Origin: Clusia tigrina
Taxonomy: Eukaryota > Arthropoda > Insecta > Diptera > Clusiidae
Length of the DNA stretch: 64,000 nucleotides
Assembly (NCBI GenBank): GCA_920105625.2
Contig: OV050033.1
Coordinates: forward strand, 88,724,280-88,788,279
Direction of reading: 5' to 3'
This document shows, piece after piece, positions 1 through 13,221 of the stretch. Numbering within the stretch: position 1 is the stretch's first letter; each line of letters starts with the position of its first letter. The notes under the pieces were generated by a model. That model made no database searches, was not told the origin of the DNA, and saw nothing but the letters and a program-made list of their open reading frames with translations. A program made the translations under genes and the position numbers.

Positions 1-727
1 ATCAAACACTGATAAAACTTCAAATGGCCCTAACTTCCATACAGTACGTCCTACAACTACCAAAGTTTGCAACATGCCAATGCTTGTAACTTTTTACTGG
101 AGCGTCATAAAACCTTGAAATTTTGTAACAATAAAGTACTCGAGCCTCTTTTTCAATTTAAGTTTTCGCTCAGAGCTATGCTACCCTTGAGTCCCAAATC
201 AAACGCTGATAAAACTTCAAATGGCCCTAACTCCTATACGGTACGTCCTACACCTATCAAAGTTTGCAACATACAAATGCTTGTAACTTTTTACTGGAGC
301 GTCATAAAACCTTGAAATATTGTAACAATAAAGTACTCGAGCCTCTTGTCAATTTAATCTATCGCTCAAAGCTATGCTACCCATGAGTCCCAAATCAAAC
401 ACTGATAATAATTGAAATGGCCCTAACTTCTATCCGGTACGTCCTGCACCTATCAAAGTTTGCAACATAGAAACGCTTGTAACTTTTTACTGGAGAGTCA
501 TAAAACCTTGAAATTTTGTAACAATAAAGTACTCGAGCCTCTTGTCAATTTAAGCTATCGCTCAAAGCTATGCTACCCTTGAGTCCCAAGTCAAACATCG
601 ATAAAACTTCAAATGGCCTTAACTTCTATACGGTCCGTCCCACACCTATCAAAGTTTGCAACATACAAATGCTTGTAACTTTTTACTGGAGCGTCATAAA
701 ACCTTGAAATTTTGTAACAATAAAGTA

Positions 728-893
728 CTCGAGCCTCTTGTCAATTTAAGCTATCGCTCAAAGCTATGCTACCCTTGAGTCCCAAATCAAACACTGATAA
801 AACTTCAAATGGCCCTAACTTATATGCGGTACGTCCTACACCTATCAAAGTTTGCAACATACAAATGCTTGAAACTTTTTACTGGATAAAGTA
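728..893. repeat. 166-bp monomer with 30-bp internal deletion
   Basis: CTCGAG sites at 728 and 894 are 166 bp apart. The sequence reads ACTGGA then TAAAGTACTCGAG at 881-897, so the tail from GCGTCATAAAA to GTAACAA is missing. The upstream variant GCTTGAAACTTTTT is shared with the other six copies of this deletion. Here the junction is TAAAG rather than GAAAG, a one-base difference. Confidence 0.9.
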
Positions 894-1089
894 CTCGAGC
901 CTCTTGTCAATTTAAGCTATCGCTCAAAGCTATGCTACCCTTGAGTCCCAAATCAAACACTGTTAAAATTTCAAATGGCCCTAACTTATATGCGGTACGT
1001 CCTACACCTATCAAAGTTTGCAACATACATATGCTTGTAACTTTTTACTGGAGCGTCATAAAACCTTCAAATTTTGTAACAATAAACTA

Positions 1090-1446
1090 CTCGAGCCTCT
1101 TGTCAATTTAAGCTATCGCTCAAAGCTATGCTACCCTTGAGTCCCAAATCAAACACTGTTAAAACTTCAAATAGCCCTAACTTATATACGGTACGCCCTA
1201 CACCTATCAAAGTTTGCAACATACAAATGCTTGTAACTTTTTACTGGAGCGTCATAAAACCTTGAAATTTTGTAACAATAAAGTACCTATGCTACCCTTG
1301 AGTCCCAAATCAAACACTGATAAAACTTCAAATGGCCCTAACTTATATGCGGTACGTCCTACACCTATCAAAGTTTGCAACATACAAATGCTTTTAATTT
1401 TTTACTGGAGCGTCATAAAACCTTCAAATTTTGTAACAATAAAGTA
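1090..1446. repeat. Two monomers with a 35-bp deletion at 1286/1287
   Basis: The XhoI-type positions at 1090 and 1447 are 357 bp apart, 35 bp short of two monomers. At 1281 the sequence jumps from AAGTAC directly to CTATGCTACCC, removing the segment that includes CTCGAG and CAATTTAAGCTATCGC. I saw no second copy of this deletion in the window. The next monomer has ATTCAAG instead of ACTCGAG. Confidence 0.9.
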
Positions 1447-2580
1447 TTCAAGCCTCTTGTCAATTTAAGCTATCGCTCAAAGCTATGCTACCCTTGAGTC
1501 CCAAATCAAACACTGATAAAACTTCAAATGGCCCTAACTCCTATACGGTACGTCCTACATCTATCAAAGCTTGCAACATAGAAACGCTTGTAACTTTTTA
1601 CGGGAGCATCATAAAACCTTGAAATTTTGTAACAATAAAGTACTCGAGCCTCTTGTCAATTTAAGTTATCGCTCAAAGCTATGCTACCCTTGAGTCCCAA
1701 ATCAAACGCTGATAAAACTTCAAATGGCCCTAACTCCTATACGGTACGTCCTACACCTATCAAAGTTTGCAACATACAAATGCTTGTAACTTTTTAACGG
1801 AGCGTCATAAAACCTTGAAATATTGTAACAATAAAGTACTCGAGCCTCTTGTCAATTTAAGCTATCGCTCAAAGCTATGCTACCCTTGAGTCCCAAATCA
1901 AACACTGATAAAACTTCAAATGGCCCTAACTTCCATACAGTACGTCCTACAACTACCAAAGTTTGCAACATGCAAATGCTTGTAACTTTTTACTGGAGCG
2001 TCATAAAACCTTGAAATTTTGTAACAATAAAGTACTCGAGCCTCTTTTTCAATTTAAGTTATCGCTCAGAGTTATGCTACCCTTGAGTCCCAAATCAAAC
2101 GCTGATAAAACTTCAAATGGCCCTAACTCCTATACGGTACGTCCTACACCTATCAAAGTTTGCAACATACAAATGCTTGTAACTTTTTAACGGAGCGTCA
2201 TAAAACCTTGAAATATTGTAACAATAAAGTACTCGAGCCTCTTGTCAATTTAATCTATCGCTCAAAGCTATGCTACCCATGAGTCCCAAATCAGACACTG
2301 ATAATAATTGAAATGGCCCTAACTTCTATACGGTACGTCCTACACCTATCAAAGTTTGCAACATAGAAACGCTTGTAACTTTTTACTGGAGAGTCATAAA
2401 ACCTTGAAATTTTGTAACAATAAAGTACTCGAGCCTCTTGTCAATTTAAGCTATCGCTCAAAGCTATGCTACCCCTGAGTCCCAAATCAAACACTGATAA
2501 AACTTCAAATGGCTCTAACTCTTATACGGTACGTCCTACATCTATCAAAGTTTGCAACATAGAAACGCTTGTAACTTTTT

Positions 2581-5560
2581 ACGGGAGCATCATAAAACCT
2601 TGAAATTTTGTAACAATAAAGTACTCGAGCCTCTTGTCAATTTAAGTTATCGCTCAAAGCTATGCTACCCTTGAGTCCCAAATCAAACACTGATAAAACT
2701 TCAAATGGCCCTAACTTATATGCGGTACGTCCTACACCTATCAAAGTTTGCAACATACAAATGCTTCTAACTTTTTACTGGAGCATCATAAAACCTTCAA
2801 ATTTTGTAAAAATAAAGTACTCGAGCCTCTTGTCAATTTAAGCTATCGCTCAAAGCTATGCTACCCTTGAGTCCCAAATCAAACACTGATAAAACTTCAA
2901 ATGGCCCTAACTTATATGCGGTACGTCCTACACCTATCAAAGTTTGCAACATACAAATGCTTTTAATTTTTTACTGGAGCGTCATAAAACCTTCAAATTT
3001 TGTAACAATAAAGTACTCGAGCCTCTTGTCAATTTAAGCTATCGCTCAAATCTATGCTACCCTTGAGTCCCAAATCAAACATTGTTAAAATTTCAAATAG
3101 CCCTATCTTCTATACGGTACGCCCTACACCTATCAAAGTTTGCAACATACAAATCCTTGTAACTTTTTACTGGAGCGTCATAAAACGTAGAAAATTTGTA
3201 ACAATAAAGTATTCAAGCCTCTTGTCAATTTAAGCTATCGCTCAAAGCTATGCTACCCTTGAGTCCCAAATCAAACACTGATAAAACTGCAAATGGCCCT
3301 AACTCCTATACGGTACGTCCTACATCTATCAAAGTTTGCAACATAGAAACGCTTGTAACTTTTTACGGGAGCATCATAAAACCTTGAACTTTTGTAACAA
3401 TAAAGTACTCGAGCCTCTTGTCAATTTAAGTTATCGCTCAAAGCTATGCTACCCTTGAGTCCCAAATCAAACACTGATAAAACTTCAAATGGCCCTAACT
3501 TATATGCGGTGCGTCCTACACCTATCAAAGTTTGCAACATACAAATGCTTCTAACTTTTTACTGGAGCATCATAAAACCTTCCAATTTTGTAACAATAAA
3601 GTACTCGAGCCTCTTGTCAATTTAAGCTATCGCTCAAAGCTATGCTACCCTTGAGTCCCAAATCAAACACTGATAAAACTTCAAATGGCCCTAACTTATA
3701 TGCGGTACGTCCTACACCTATCAAAGTTTGCAACATACAAATGCTTGTAACTTTTTACTGGAGCGTCATAAAACCTTCAAATTTTGTAACAATAAAGTAC
3801 TCGAGCCTCTTGTCAATTTAAGCTATCGCTCAAATCTATGCTACCCTTGAGTCCCAAATCAAACACTGTTAAAACTTCAAATAGCCCTATCTTCTATACG
3901 GTACGCCCTACAGCTATCAAAATTTGCAACATACAAATGCTTGTAACTTTTTACTGGAGCGTCATAAAACCATGAAATTTTGTAACAATAAAGTACTCGA
4001 GCCTCTTTTTCAATTTAAGTTATCGCTCAGAGCTATGCTACCCTTGAGTCCCAAATCAAACGCTGATAAAACTTCAAATGGCCCTAACTCCTATACGGTA
4101 CGTCCTACACCTATCAAAGTTCGCAACATACAAATGCTTGTAACTTTTTACTGGAGCGTCATAAAACCTTCAAAATTTGTAACAATAAAGTACTCGAGGC
4201 TCTTGTCAATTTAAGCTATCGCTCAAAGCTATGCTACCCTTGAGTCCCAAATCAAACACTGTTAAAACTTCAAATGGCCCTAACTTATATGCGGTACGTC
4301 CTACACCTATCAAAGTTTGCAACATACAAATGCTTGTAACTTTTTACTGGAGCGTCATAAAACCTTGAAATTTTGTAACAATAAAGTACTCGAGCCTCTT
4401 GTCAATTTAAGCTATCGCTCAAAGCTATGCTACCCTTGAGTCCCAAATCAAACACTGATAAAACTTCAAATGGCCCTAACTTCCATACAGTACGTCCTAC
4501 AACTACCAAAGTTTGCAACATGCAAATACTTGTAACTTTTTACTGGAGCGTCATAAAACCTTCAAATTTTGTAACAATAAACTACTCGAGCCTCTTGTCA
4601 ATTTAAGCTATCGCTCAAAGCTATGCTACCCTTGAGTCCCAAATTAAACACTGTTAAAACTTCAAATAGCCCTAACTTATATACGGTACGCCCTACACCT
4701 ATCAAAGTTTGCAACATACAAATGCTTGTAACTTTTTACTGGAGCGTCATAAAACCTTGAAATTTTGTAACAATAAAGTACTCGAGCCTCTTGTCAATTT
4801 AAGCTATCGCTCAAAGCTATGCTACCCCTGAGTCCCAAATCAAACACTGATAAAACTTCAAATGGCCCTAACTCCTATACGGTACGTTCTACATCTATCA
4901 AAGTTTGCAACATAGAAACGCTTGTAACTTTTTACGGGAGCATCATAAAACCTTGAAATTTTGTAACAATAAAGTACTCGAGCCTCTTGTCAATTTAAGT
5001 TATCGCTCAAAGCTATGCTACCCTTGAGTCCCAAATCAAACACTGATAAAACTTCAAATGGCCCTAACTTATATGCGGTACGTCCTACACCTATCAAAGT
5101 TTGCAACATACAAATGCTTCTAACTTTTTACTGGAGCATCATAAAACCTTCAAATTTTGTAACAATAAAGTACTCGAGCCTCTTGTCAATTTAAGCTATC
5201 GCTCAAAGCTATGCTACCCTTGAGTCCCAAATCAAAGACTGATAAAACTTCAAATGGCCCTAACTTATATGCGGTACGTCCTACACCTATCAAAGTTTGC
5301 AACATACAAATGCTTTTAATTTTTGACTGGAGCGTCATAAAACCTTCAAATTTTGTAACAATAAAGTACTCGAGCCTCTTGTCAATTTAAGCTATCGTTC
5401 AAATCTATGCTACCCTTGAGTCCCAAATCAAACACTGTTAAAATTTCAAATAGCCCTATCTTCTATACGGTACGCCCTACACCTATGAAAGTTTGCAACA
5501 TACAAATGCTTGTAACTTTTTACTGGAGCGTCATAAAACCTTGAAATTTTGTAACAATAA
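2581..5560. repeat. Tetramer higher-order repeat, about 784 bp
   Basis: The order is: an ACGGGAGCATC monomer, a GCTTCTAAC/GAGCATCAT monomer, a TATATGCGG monomer (GCTTTTAATTTT in some copies), and a TAGCCCTATC monomer with GTTAAAA. ACGGGAGC occurs at 2581 and 3365 (784 bp apart) and again near 4935 (about eight monomers later) with the same followers. The third copy is separated by monomers of another pattern, including a TTTTT-variant at 4007. Confidence 0.7.
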
Positions 5561-5761
5561 AGTACTCGAGCCTCTTGTCATTTTAAGTTATCGCTCAAAG
5601 CTATGCTACCCTTGAGTCCCAAATCAAACGCTGATAAAACTTCAAATGGCCCTAACTCCTATACGGTACGTCCTACACCTATCAAAGTTTGCAACATAGG
5701 AACGCTTGTAACTTTTTACTGGAGCTTCATAAAACCTTGAAATTTTGTAACAATAAAGTAC

Positions 5762-7133
5762 TCGAGCCTCTTGTCAATTTAAGATATCGCTCAAAGTTAT
5801 GCTACCCTTGAGTCCCAAATCAAACACTGATAAAACTTCAAATGGCCCTAACTCCTATACGGTACGTACTACGCCTATCAAAGTTTGCAACATACAAATG
5901 CTTGTAACTTTTTAATGGAGCGTCATAAAACCTTGAAATCTTGTAACAATAAAGTACTCGAGCCTCTTTTCAATTTAAGCTATCGCTCAAAGCTACTCTA
6001 CCCTTGAGTCCCAAATCAAACACTGATAAAACTTCAAATGGCCTAACTTCTATACGGTACGTCCTACATCTATCAAAGTTTGCAACATACAAATGCTTGT
6101 AACTTTTTACTGGAGCGTCATAAAACCTTGAAATTTTGTAACAATAAAGTACTCGAGCCTCTTGTCAATTTAATCTATCGCTCAAAGCTATGCTACCCAT
6201 GAGTCCCAAATCAAACACTGATATAACTTGAAATGGCCCTAACTTCTATACGGTACGTCCTACAACTCTCAAAGTTTGCAACATACAAATGCTTCTAACT
6301 TTTTACTGGAGCGTCATAAAAGCTTGAAATTTTGTAACAATAAAGTACTCGAGCCTCTTTTTCAATTTAAGTTATCGCTCAAAGCTACGCTACCCTTGAG
6401 TCCCAAATCAAACACTGATAAAACTTCAAATGGCCCTAACTCCTATACGGTACGTCCTACATTTATCAAAGTTTGCAACATAGAAACGCTTGTAACTTTT
6501 TACGGGAGCATCATAAAACCTTGAAATTTTGTAACAATAAACTACTCGAGCCTCTTGTCAATTTAAGTTATCGCTCAAAGCTATGCTACCCTTGATTCCC
6601 AAATCAAACACTGATAAAACTTCAAATGGCCCTAACTTATATGCGGTACGTCCTACACCTATCAAAGTTTACAACATACAAATGCTTGTAACTTTTTACT
6701 GGAGCGTCATAAAACCTTCAAATTTTGTAACAATAAAGTACTCGAGCCTCTTGTCAATTTAAGCTATCGCTCAAATCTATGCTACCCTTGAGTCCCAAAT
6801 CAAACACTGTTAAAACTTCAAATATCCCTATCTTCTATACGGTACGCCCTACACCTATCAAAGTTTGCAACATACAAATGCTTGTAACTTTTTAGTGGAG
6901 CGTCATAAAACCTTGAAATTTTGTAACAATAAAGTACTCGAGCCTCTTGTCAATTTAATCTATCGCTCAAAGCTATGCTACCCATGAATCCCAAATCAAA
7001 CACTGATAAAACTTGAAATGGCCCTAACTTCTATACGGTACGTCCTACAACTATCAAAGTTTGCAACATACAAATGCTTCTAACTTTTTACTGGAGCGTC
7101 ATAAAACCTTGAAATTTTGTAACAATAAAGTAC
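5762..7133. repeat. Older relative of the 11.9-13.27 kb segment
   Basis: The monomer order from the AAGATATCGC variant (5783) through a GCCTAACTTC monomer, an ATCTATCGC/CCCATGAG monomer, the AAGCTTGAAATT monomer and the TATCCCTATC monomer recurs at 11.90-13.27 kb with an offset of about 6141 bp. Several substitutions separate the two (for example GATATAACTTG here, GATAAAACTTG there; TTTTTACTGG here, ACACTTTACTGG there). The copies are thus older than the 3335-bp duplication. Confidence 0.7.
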
Positions 7134-8118
7134 TCGAGCCTCTTTTTCAATTTAAGTTATCGCTCAAAGCTATGCTACCCTTGAGTCCCAAATCAAACAC
7201 TGATAAAACTTCAAATGGCCCTAACTCCTATACGGTACGTCCTACACCTATCAAAGTTTGCAACATAGAAACGCTTGTAACTTTTTACTGGAACGTCATA
7301 AAACCTTGAAATTTTGTAACAATAAAGTACTCGAGCCTCTTGTCAATTTAAGTTATCGCTCAAAGCTATGCTACCCTTGAGTCCCAAATCAAACACTGAT
7401 AAAACTTCAAATGGCCCTAACTTCTATACGGTACGTCCAACAATTATCAAACTTTGCAACATAGAAACGCTTCTAACATTTTACTGGAGCGTCTTAAAAC
7501 CTTGAAATTTTGTAACAATAAAGTACTCGAGCCTCTTGTCAATTTAAGCTATCGCTCAAAGCTATGCTACCCTTGAGTCCCAAATCAAAGACTGATAAAA
7601 CTTCAAATGGCCCTAACTTATATGCGGTACGTCCTACATCTATCAAAGTTTGCAACATACAAATGCTTTTAATTTTTTACTGGAGCGTCATAAAACCTTC
7701 AAATTTTGTAACAATAAAGTACTCGAGCCTCTTGTCAATTTAAGCTATCGCTCAAATCTATGCTACCCTTGAGTCCCAAATCAAACACTGTTAAAATTTC
7801 AAATAGCCCTATCTTCTATACGGTACGCCCTACACCTATGAAAGTTTGCAACATACAAATGCTTGTAACTTTTTACTGGAGCGTCATAAAACCTTGAAAT
7901 TTTGTAACAATAAAGTACTCGAGCCTCTTGTCATTTTAAGTTATCGCTCAAAGCTATGCTACCCTTGAGTCCCAAATCAAACGCTGATAAAACTTCAAAT
8001 GGCCCTAACTCCTATACGGTACGTCCTACACCTATCAAAGTTTGCAACATAGGAACGCTTGTAACTTTTTACCGGAGCTTCATAAAACCTTGAAATTTTG
8101 TAACAATAAAGTACTCGA

Positions 8119-8234
8119 GCCTCTTGTCAATTTAAGCTATCGCTCAAACCTATGCTACCCTTGAGTCCCAAATCAAGCCTCTTGTCAATTTAAGCTATCG
8201 CTCAAACCTATGCTACCCTTGAGTCCCAAATCAT
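8119..8234. repeat. 58-bp partial-monomer tandem duplication
   Basis: After CCCAAATCAA at 8176 the sequence restarts at GCCTCTTGTC (8177), repeating 58 bp of the monomer. The first copy is 8119-8176 and the second 8177-8234, both with the CTCAAACCTATGC variant. The neighbouring CTCGAG sites (8114 and 8369) are 255 bp apart: 196 + 58 + 1, the last base from a GATTAATAC variant. I saw no other copy of this junction. Confidence 0.92.
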
Positions 8235-8259
8235 ACACTGATTAATACTTCAAATGGCC

Positions 8260-10533
8260 CTAACTTCTATACGGTACGTCCTACAACTATCAAAGTTTGC
8301 AACATACAAATGCTTGTAACTTTTTACTGGAGCGTCATAAAACCTTGAAATTTTGTAACAATAAAGTACTCGAGCCTCTTTTTCAATTTAAGTTATCGCT
8401 CAAAGCTATGCTACCCTTGAGTCCCAAATCAAACACTGATAAAACTTCAAATGGCCCTAACTCCTATACGGTACGTCCTACACCTATCAAAGTTTGCAAC
8501 ATAGAAAAGCTTGTAACTTTTTACTGGAGCGTCATAAAACCTTGAAATTTTGTAACAATAAAGTACTCGAGCCTCTTGTCAATTTAAGATATCGCTCAAA
8601 GTTATGCTACCCTTGAGTCCCAAATCAAACACTGATAAAACTTCAAATGGCCCTAACTCCTATACGGTACGTACTACGCCTATCAAAGTTTGCAACATAC
8701 AAATGCTTGTAACTTTTTAATGGAGCGTCATAAAACCTTGAAATCTTGTAACAATAAAGTACTCGAGCCTCTTTTCAATTTAAGATATCGCTCAAAGCTA
8801 TGCTACCCTTGAGTCCCAAATCAAACACTGATAAAACTTCAAATGGCCTAACTTCTATACGGTACGTCCTACATCTATCAAAGTTTGCAACATACAAATG
8901 CTTGTAACTTTTTACTGGAGCGTCATAAAACCTTGAAATTTTGTAACAATAAAGTACTCGAGCCTCTTGCCAATTTAAGCTATCGCTCAAATCTATGCTA
9001 CCCTTGAGTCCCAAATCAAACACTGATAAAACTTCAAATGGCCATTAACTTCTATACTGTACATCCTACAACTATCAAAGTTTGCAACATACAAATGCTT
9101 GTAACTTTTTACTGGAGCGTCATAAAACCTTGAAAATTTGTAACAATAAAGTACTCGAGCCTCTTTTTCAATTTAAGTTATCGCTCAAAGCTATGCTACC
9201 CTTGAGTCCCAAATCAAACACTGATAAAACTTCAAATGGCCCTAACTCCTATACGGTACGTCCTACACCTATCAAAGTTTGCAACATAGAAAAGCTTGTA
9301 ACTTTTTACTGGAGCGTCATAAAACCTTGAAATTTTGTAACAATAAAGTAGTCGAGCCTCTTGTCAATTTAAGATATCGCTCAAAGTTATGCTACCCTTG
9401 AGTCCCAAATCAAACACTGATAAAACTTCAAATGGTCCTAACTCCTATACGGTACGTACTACGCCTATCAAAGTTTGCAACATACAAATGCTTGTAACTT
9501 TTTAATGGAGCGTCATAAAACCTTGAAATCTTGTAACAATAAAGTACTTGAGCCTCTTTTCAATTTAAGCTATCGCTCAAAGCTATGCTACCCTTGAGTC
9601 CCAAATCAAACACTGATAAAACTTCAAATGGCCTAACTTCTATACGGTACGTCCTACATCTATCAAAGTTTGCAACATACAAATGCTTGTAACTTTTTAC
9701 TGGAGCGTCATAAAACCTTGAAATTTTGTAACAATAAAGTACTCGAGCCTCTTGTCAATTTAATCTATCGCTCAAACCTATGCTACCCTTGAGTCCCAAA
9801 TCATACACTGATTAATACTTCAAATGGCCCTAACTTCTATACGGTACGTCCTACACCTATCAAAGTTTGCAACATACAAATGCTTGTAACTTTTTACTGG
9901 AGCGTCATAAAACCTTGAAATTTTGTAACAATAAAGTACTCGAGCCTCTTGCCAATTTAAGCTATCGCTCAAATCTATGCTACCCTTGAGTCCCAAATCA
10001 AACACTGATAAAACTTCAAATGGCCATTAACTTCTATACTGTACATCCTACAACTATCAAAGTTTGCAACATACAAATGCTTGTAACTTTTTACTGGAGC
10101 GTCATAAAACCTTGAAATTTTGTAACAATAAAGTACTCGAGCCTCTTTTTCAATTTAAGTTATCGGTCAAAGCTATGCTACCCTTGAGTCCCAAATCAAA
10201 CACTGATAAAACTTCAAATGGCCCTAACTCCTATACGGTACGTCCTACACCTATCAAAGTTTGCAACATAGAAAAGCTTGTAAATTTTTACTGGAGCGTC
10301 ATAAAACCTTGAAATTTTGTAACAATAAAGTACTCGAGCCTCTTGTCAATTTAAGATATCGCTCAAAGTTATGCTACCCTTGAGTCCCAAATCAAACACT
10401 GATAAAACTTCAAATGGCCCTAACTCCTATACGGTACGTACTACGCCTATCAAAGTTTGCAACATACAAATGCTTGTAACTTTTTAATGGAGCGTCATAA
10501 AACCTTGAAATCTTGTAACAATAAAGTACTCGA
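8260..10533. repeat. Tetramer blocks with TTTTT and GATATC monomers
   Basis: A block starting near 8297 (TTTTT monomer, then AAGATATCGC/GTACTACGCC monomer, then AATCTTG and GCCTAAC monomers) repeats at 9082 (offset 785 bp) and starts again at 10064 (offset 982 bp, five monomers plus two bases). The extra monomer in the second step carries TCATACACTGATTAATAC. The last block lies inside the 3335-bp duplication. Confidence 0.7.
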
Positions 10534-13221
10534 GCCTCTTTTCAATTTAAGCTATCGCTCAAAGCTATGCTACCCTTGAGTCCCAAATCAAACACTGATA
10601 AAACTTCAAATGGCCCTAACTCCTATACGGTACGTCCTACACCTATCAAAGTTTGCAACATAGAAACGCTTGTAACTTTTTACTGGAACGTCATAAAACC
10701 TTGAAATTTTGTAACAATAAAGTACTCGAGCCTCTTGTCAATTTAAGTTATCGCTCAAAGCTATGCTACCCTTGAGTCCCAAATCAAACACTGATAAAAC
10801 TTCAAATGGCCCTAACTTCTATACGGTACGTCCTACAACTATCAAAGTTTGCAACATACAAATGCTTGTAACTTTTTACTGGAGCGTCATAAAACCTTGA
10901 AATTTTGTAACAATAATGTACTCGAGCCTCATTTTCAATTTAAGTTATCGCTCAAAGCTATGCTACCCTTGAGTCCCAAATCAAACACTGATAAAACTTC
11001 AAATGGCCCTAACTTCTATACGGTACGTCCAACAATTATCAAACTTTGCAACATAGAAACGCTTGTAACTTTTTACTGGAGCGTCTTAAAACCTTGAAAT
11101 TTTGTAACAATAAAGTACTCGAGCCTCTTGTCAATTTAAGCTATCGCTCAAAGCTATGCTACCCTTGAGTCCCAAATCAAACGCTGATAAAACTCCAAAT
11201 GGCCCTAACTCCTATACGGTATGTCCTACACCTATCAAAGTTTGCAACATACAAATGATTGTAACTTTTTAACGGAGCGTCATAAAACCTTGAAATTTTG
11301 TAACAATAAAGTACTCGAGCCTCTTGTCAATTTAAGTTATCGCTCAAAGCCATGCTACCCTTGAGTCCCAACTCAAACACTGATAAAACTTCAAATGGCC
11401 CTAACTTATATGCGGTACGTCCTACACCTATCAAAGTTTGCAACATACGAATGCTTGTAACTTTTTACTGGAGCGTCATAAAACCTTCAAATTTTGTAAC
11501 AATAAAGTACTCGAGCCTCTTGTCAATTTAAGCTATCGCTCAAAGCTATGCTACCCTTGACTCCCAAATCAAACACTGTTAAAACATCAAATGGCCCTAA
11601 CTTATATGCGGTACGTCCTACACCTATCAAAGTTTGCAACATACAAATGCTTGTAACTTTTTACTGGAGCGTCATAAAACCTTGAAATTTTGTAACAATA
11701 AAGTACTCGAGCCTCTTTTTCAATTTAAGTTATCGCTCAAAGCTATGCTACCCTTGAGTCCCAAATCAAACACTGATAAAACTTAAAATGGCCCTTACTC
11801 CTATACGGTACGTCCTACACCTATCAAAGTTTGCAACATAGAAAAGCTTGTAACTTTTTACTGGAGCGTCATAAAACCTTGAAATTTTGTAACAATAAAG
11901 TACTCGAGCCTCTTGTCAATTTAAGATATCGCTCAAAGTTATGCTACCCTTGAGTCCCAAATCAAACACTGATAAAACTTCAAATGGCCCTAACTCCTAT
12001 ACGGTACGTACTACGCCTATCAAAGTTTGCAACATACAAATGCTTGTAACTTTTTAATGGAGCGTCATAAAACCTTGAAATCTTGTAACAATAAAGTACT
12101 CGAGCCTCTTTCAATTTAAGCTATCGCTCAAAGCTATTCTACCCTTGAGTCCCAAATCAAACACTGATAAAACTTCAAATGGCCTAACTTCTATACGGTA
12201 CGTCCTACATCTATCAAAGTTTGCAACATACAAATGCTTGTAACACTTTACTGGAGCGTCATAAAACCTTGAAATTTTGTAACAATAAAGTACTCGAGCC
12301 TCTTGTCAATTTAATCTATCGCTCAAAGCTATGCTGCCCATGAGTCCCAAATCAAACACTGATAAAACTTGAAATGGCCCTAACTTCTATACGGTACGTC
12401 CTACAACTCTCAAAGTTTGCAACATACAAATGCTTCTAACTTTTTACTGGAGCGTCATAAAAGCTTGAAATTTTGTAACAATAAAGTACTCGAGCCTCTT
12501 TTTCAATTTAAGTTATCGCTCAAAGCTATGCTACCCTTGAGTCCTAAATCAAACACTGATAAAACTTCAAATGGCCCTAACTCCTATACGGTACGTCCTA
12601 CATTTATCAAAGTTTGCAACATAGAAACGCTTGTAACTTTTTACTGGAGCATCATAAAACCTTGAAATTTTGTAACAATAAACTACTCGAGCCTCTTGTC
12701 AATTTAAGTTATCGCTCAAAGCTATGCTACCCTTGATTCCCAAATCAAACACTGATAAAACTTCAAATGGCCCTAACTTATATGCGGTACGTCCTACACC
12801 TATCAAAGTTTGCAACATACAAATGCTTGTAACTTTTTACTGGAGCGTCATAAAACCTTCAAATTTTGTAACAATAAAGTACTCGAGCCTCTTGTCAATT
12901 TAAGCTATCGCTCAAATCTATGCTACCCTTGAGTCCCAAATCAAACACTGTTAAAACTTCAAATATCCCTATCTTCTATACGGTACGCCCTACACCTATC
13001 AAAGTTTGCAACATACAAATGCTTGTAACTTTTTAGTGGAGCGTCATAAAACCTTGAAATTTTGTAACAATAAAGTACTCGAGCCTCTTGTCAATTTAAT
13101 CTATCGCTCAAAGCTATGCTACCCATGAGTCCCAAATCAAACACTGATAAAAGTTGAAATGGCCCTAACTTCTATACGGTACGTCCTACAACTATCAAAG
13201 TTTGCAACATACAAATGCTTC
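9887..13221. repeat. 17-monomer duplication, copy 1 (3335 bp)
   Basis: This matches 13222-16556 at a constant offset of 3335 bp (17 x 196 + 3). Rare variants are shared at the expected positions: GCCAATTT (9951/13286), GCCATTAAC, TATCGGTCAAAG, CAATAATGTAC, CATGCTACCC with AACTCAAACAC, GTAACACTTTAC, AAAGCTATTCT and GCTGCCCATG. The left edge lies between 9886 (G, against C at 13221) and 9951. The only difference I noticed is T at 12951 against A at 16286. Confidence 0.93.

Larger units (their letters stand above)
1..5560. repeat. Array zone 1: TATATGCGG-rich monomers, tetramer order
   Basis: Many monomers carry TTATATGCGG in place of TTCTATACGG and CACTGTTAAAA in place of CACTGATAAAA. A tetramer is visible from about 2580 (see separate entry). 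The segment around 100-530 recurs around 1996-2430 with an offset of 1896 bp, which is ten monomers minus the 30-bp and 35-bp deletions lying between, plus one base. No gene is present. Confidence 0.8.

Noticed and set aside
67..315. Recurrent 75-82-codon plus-strand open frame beginning at TTG in TTGCAACATACAAATGC (also near 1963, 6276, 7061, 8297, 9082, 10064, 13399, 23729, 44125, 57067 and others)
   Set aside because: It starts at a TTG inside the monomer and spans about 1.3 monomers. It is longer than usual only where a one-base insertion (CTTTTTCAA) keeps the frame open. Because 196 is 1 modulo 3 the frame rotates each monomer. There is no promoter context or protein-like conservation, so it is a by-product of the repeat.
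881..897. Transposon target-site or excision footprint as the cause of the 166-bp monomer
   Set aside because: No terminal inverted repeats, no target duplication and no inserted DNA are visible; a simple 30-bp deletion followed by amplification explains it.
8775..9023. Minus-strand open frames of 61-82 codons (also near 9820, 28348, 35964, 39369)
   Set aside because: They are reverse-strand readings of the same monomers in variants lacking a stop; no coding evidence.
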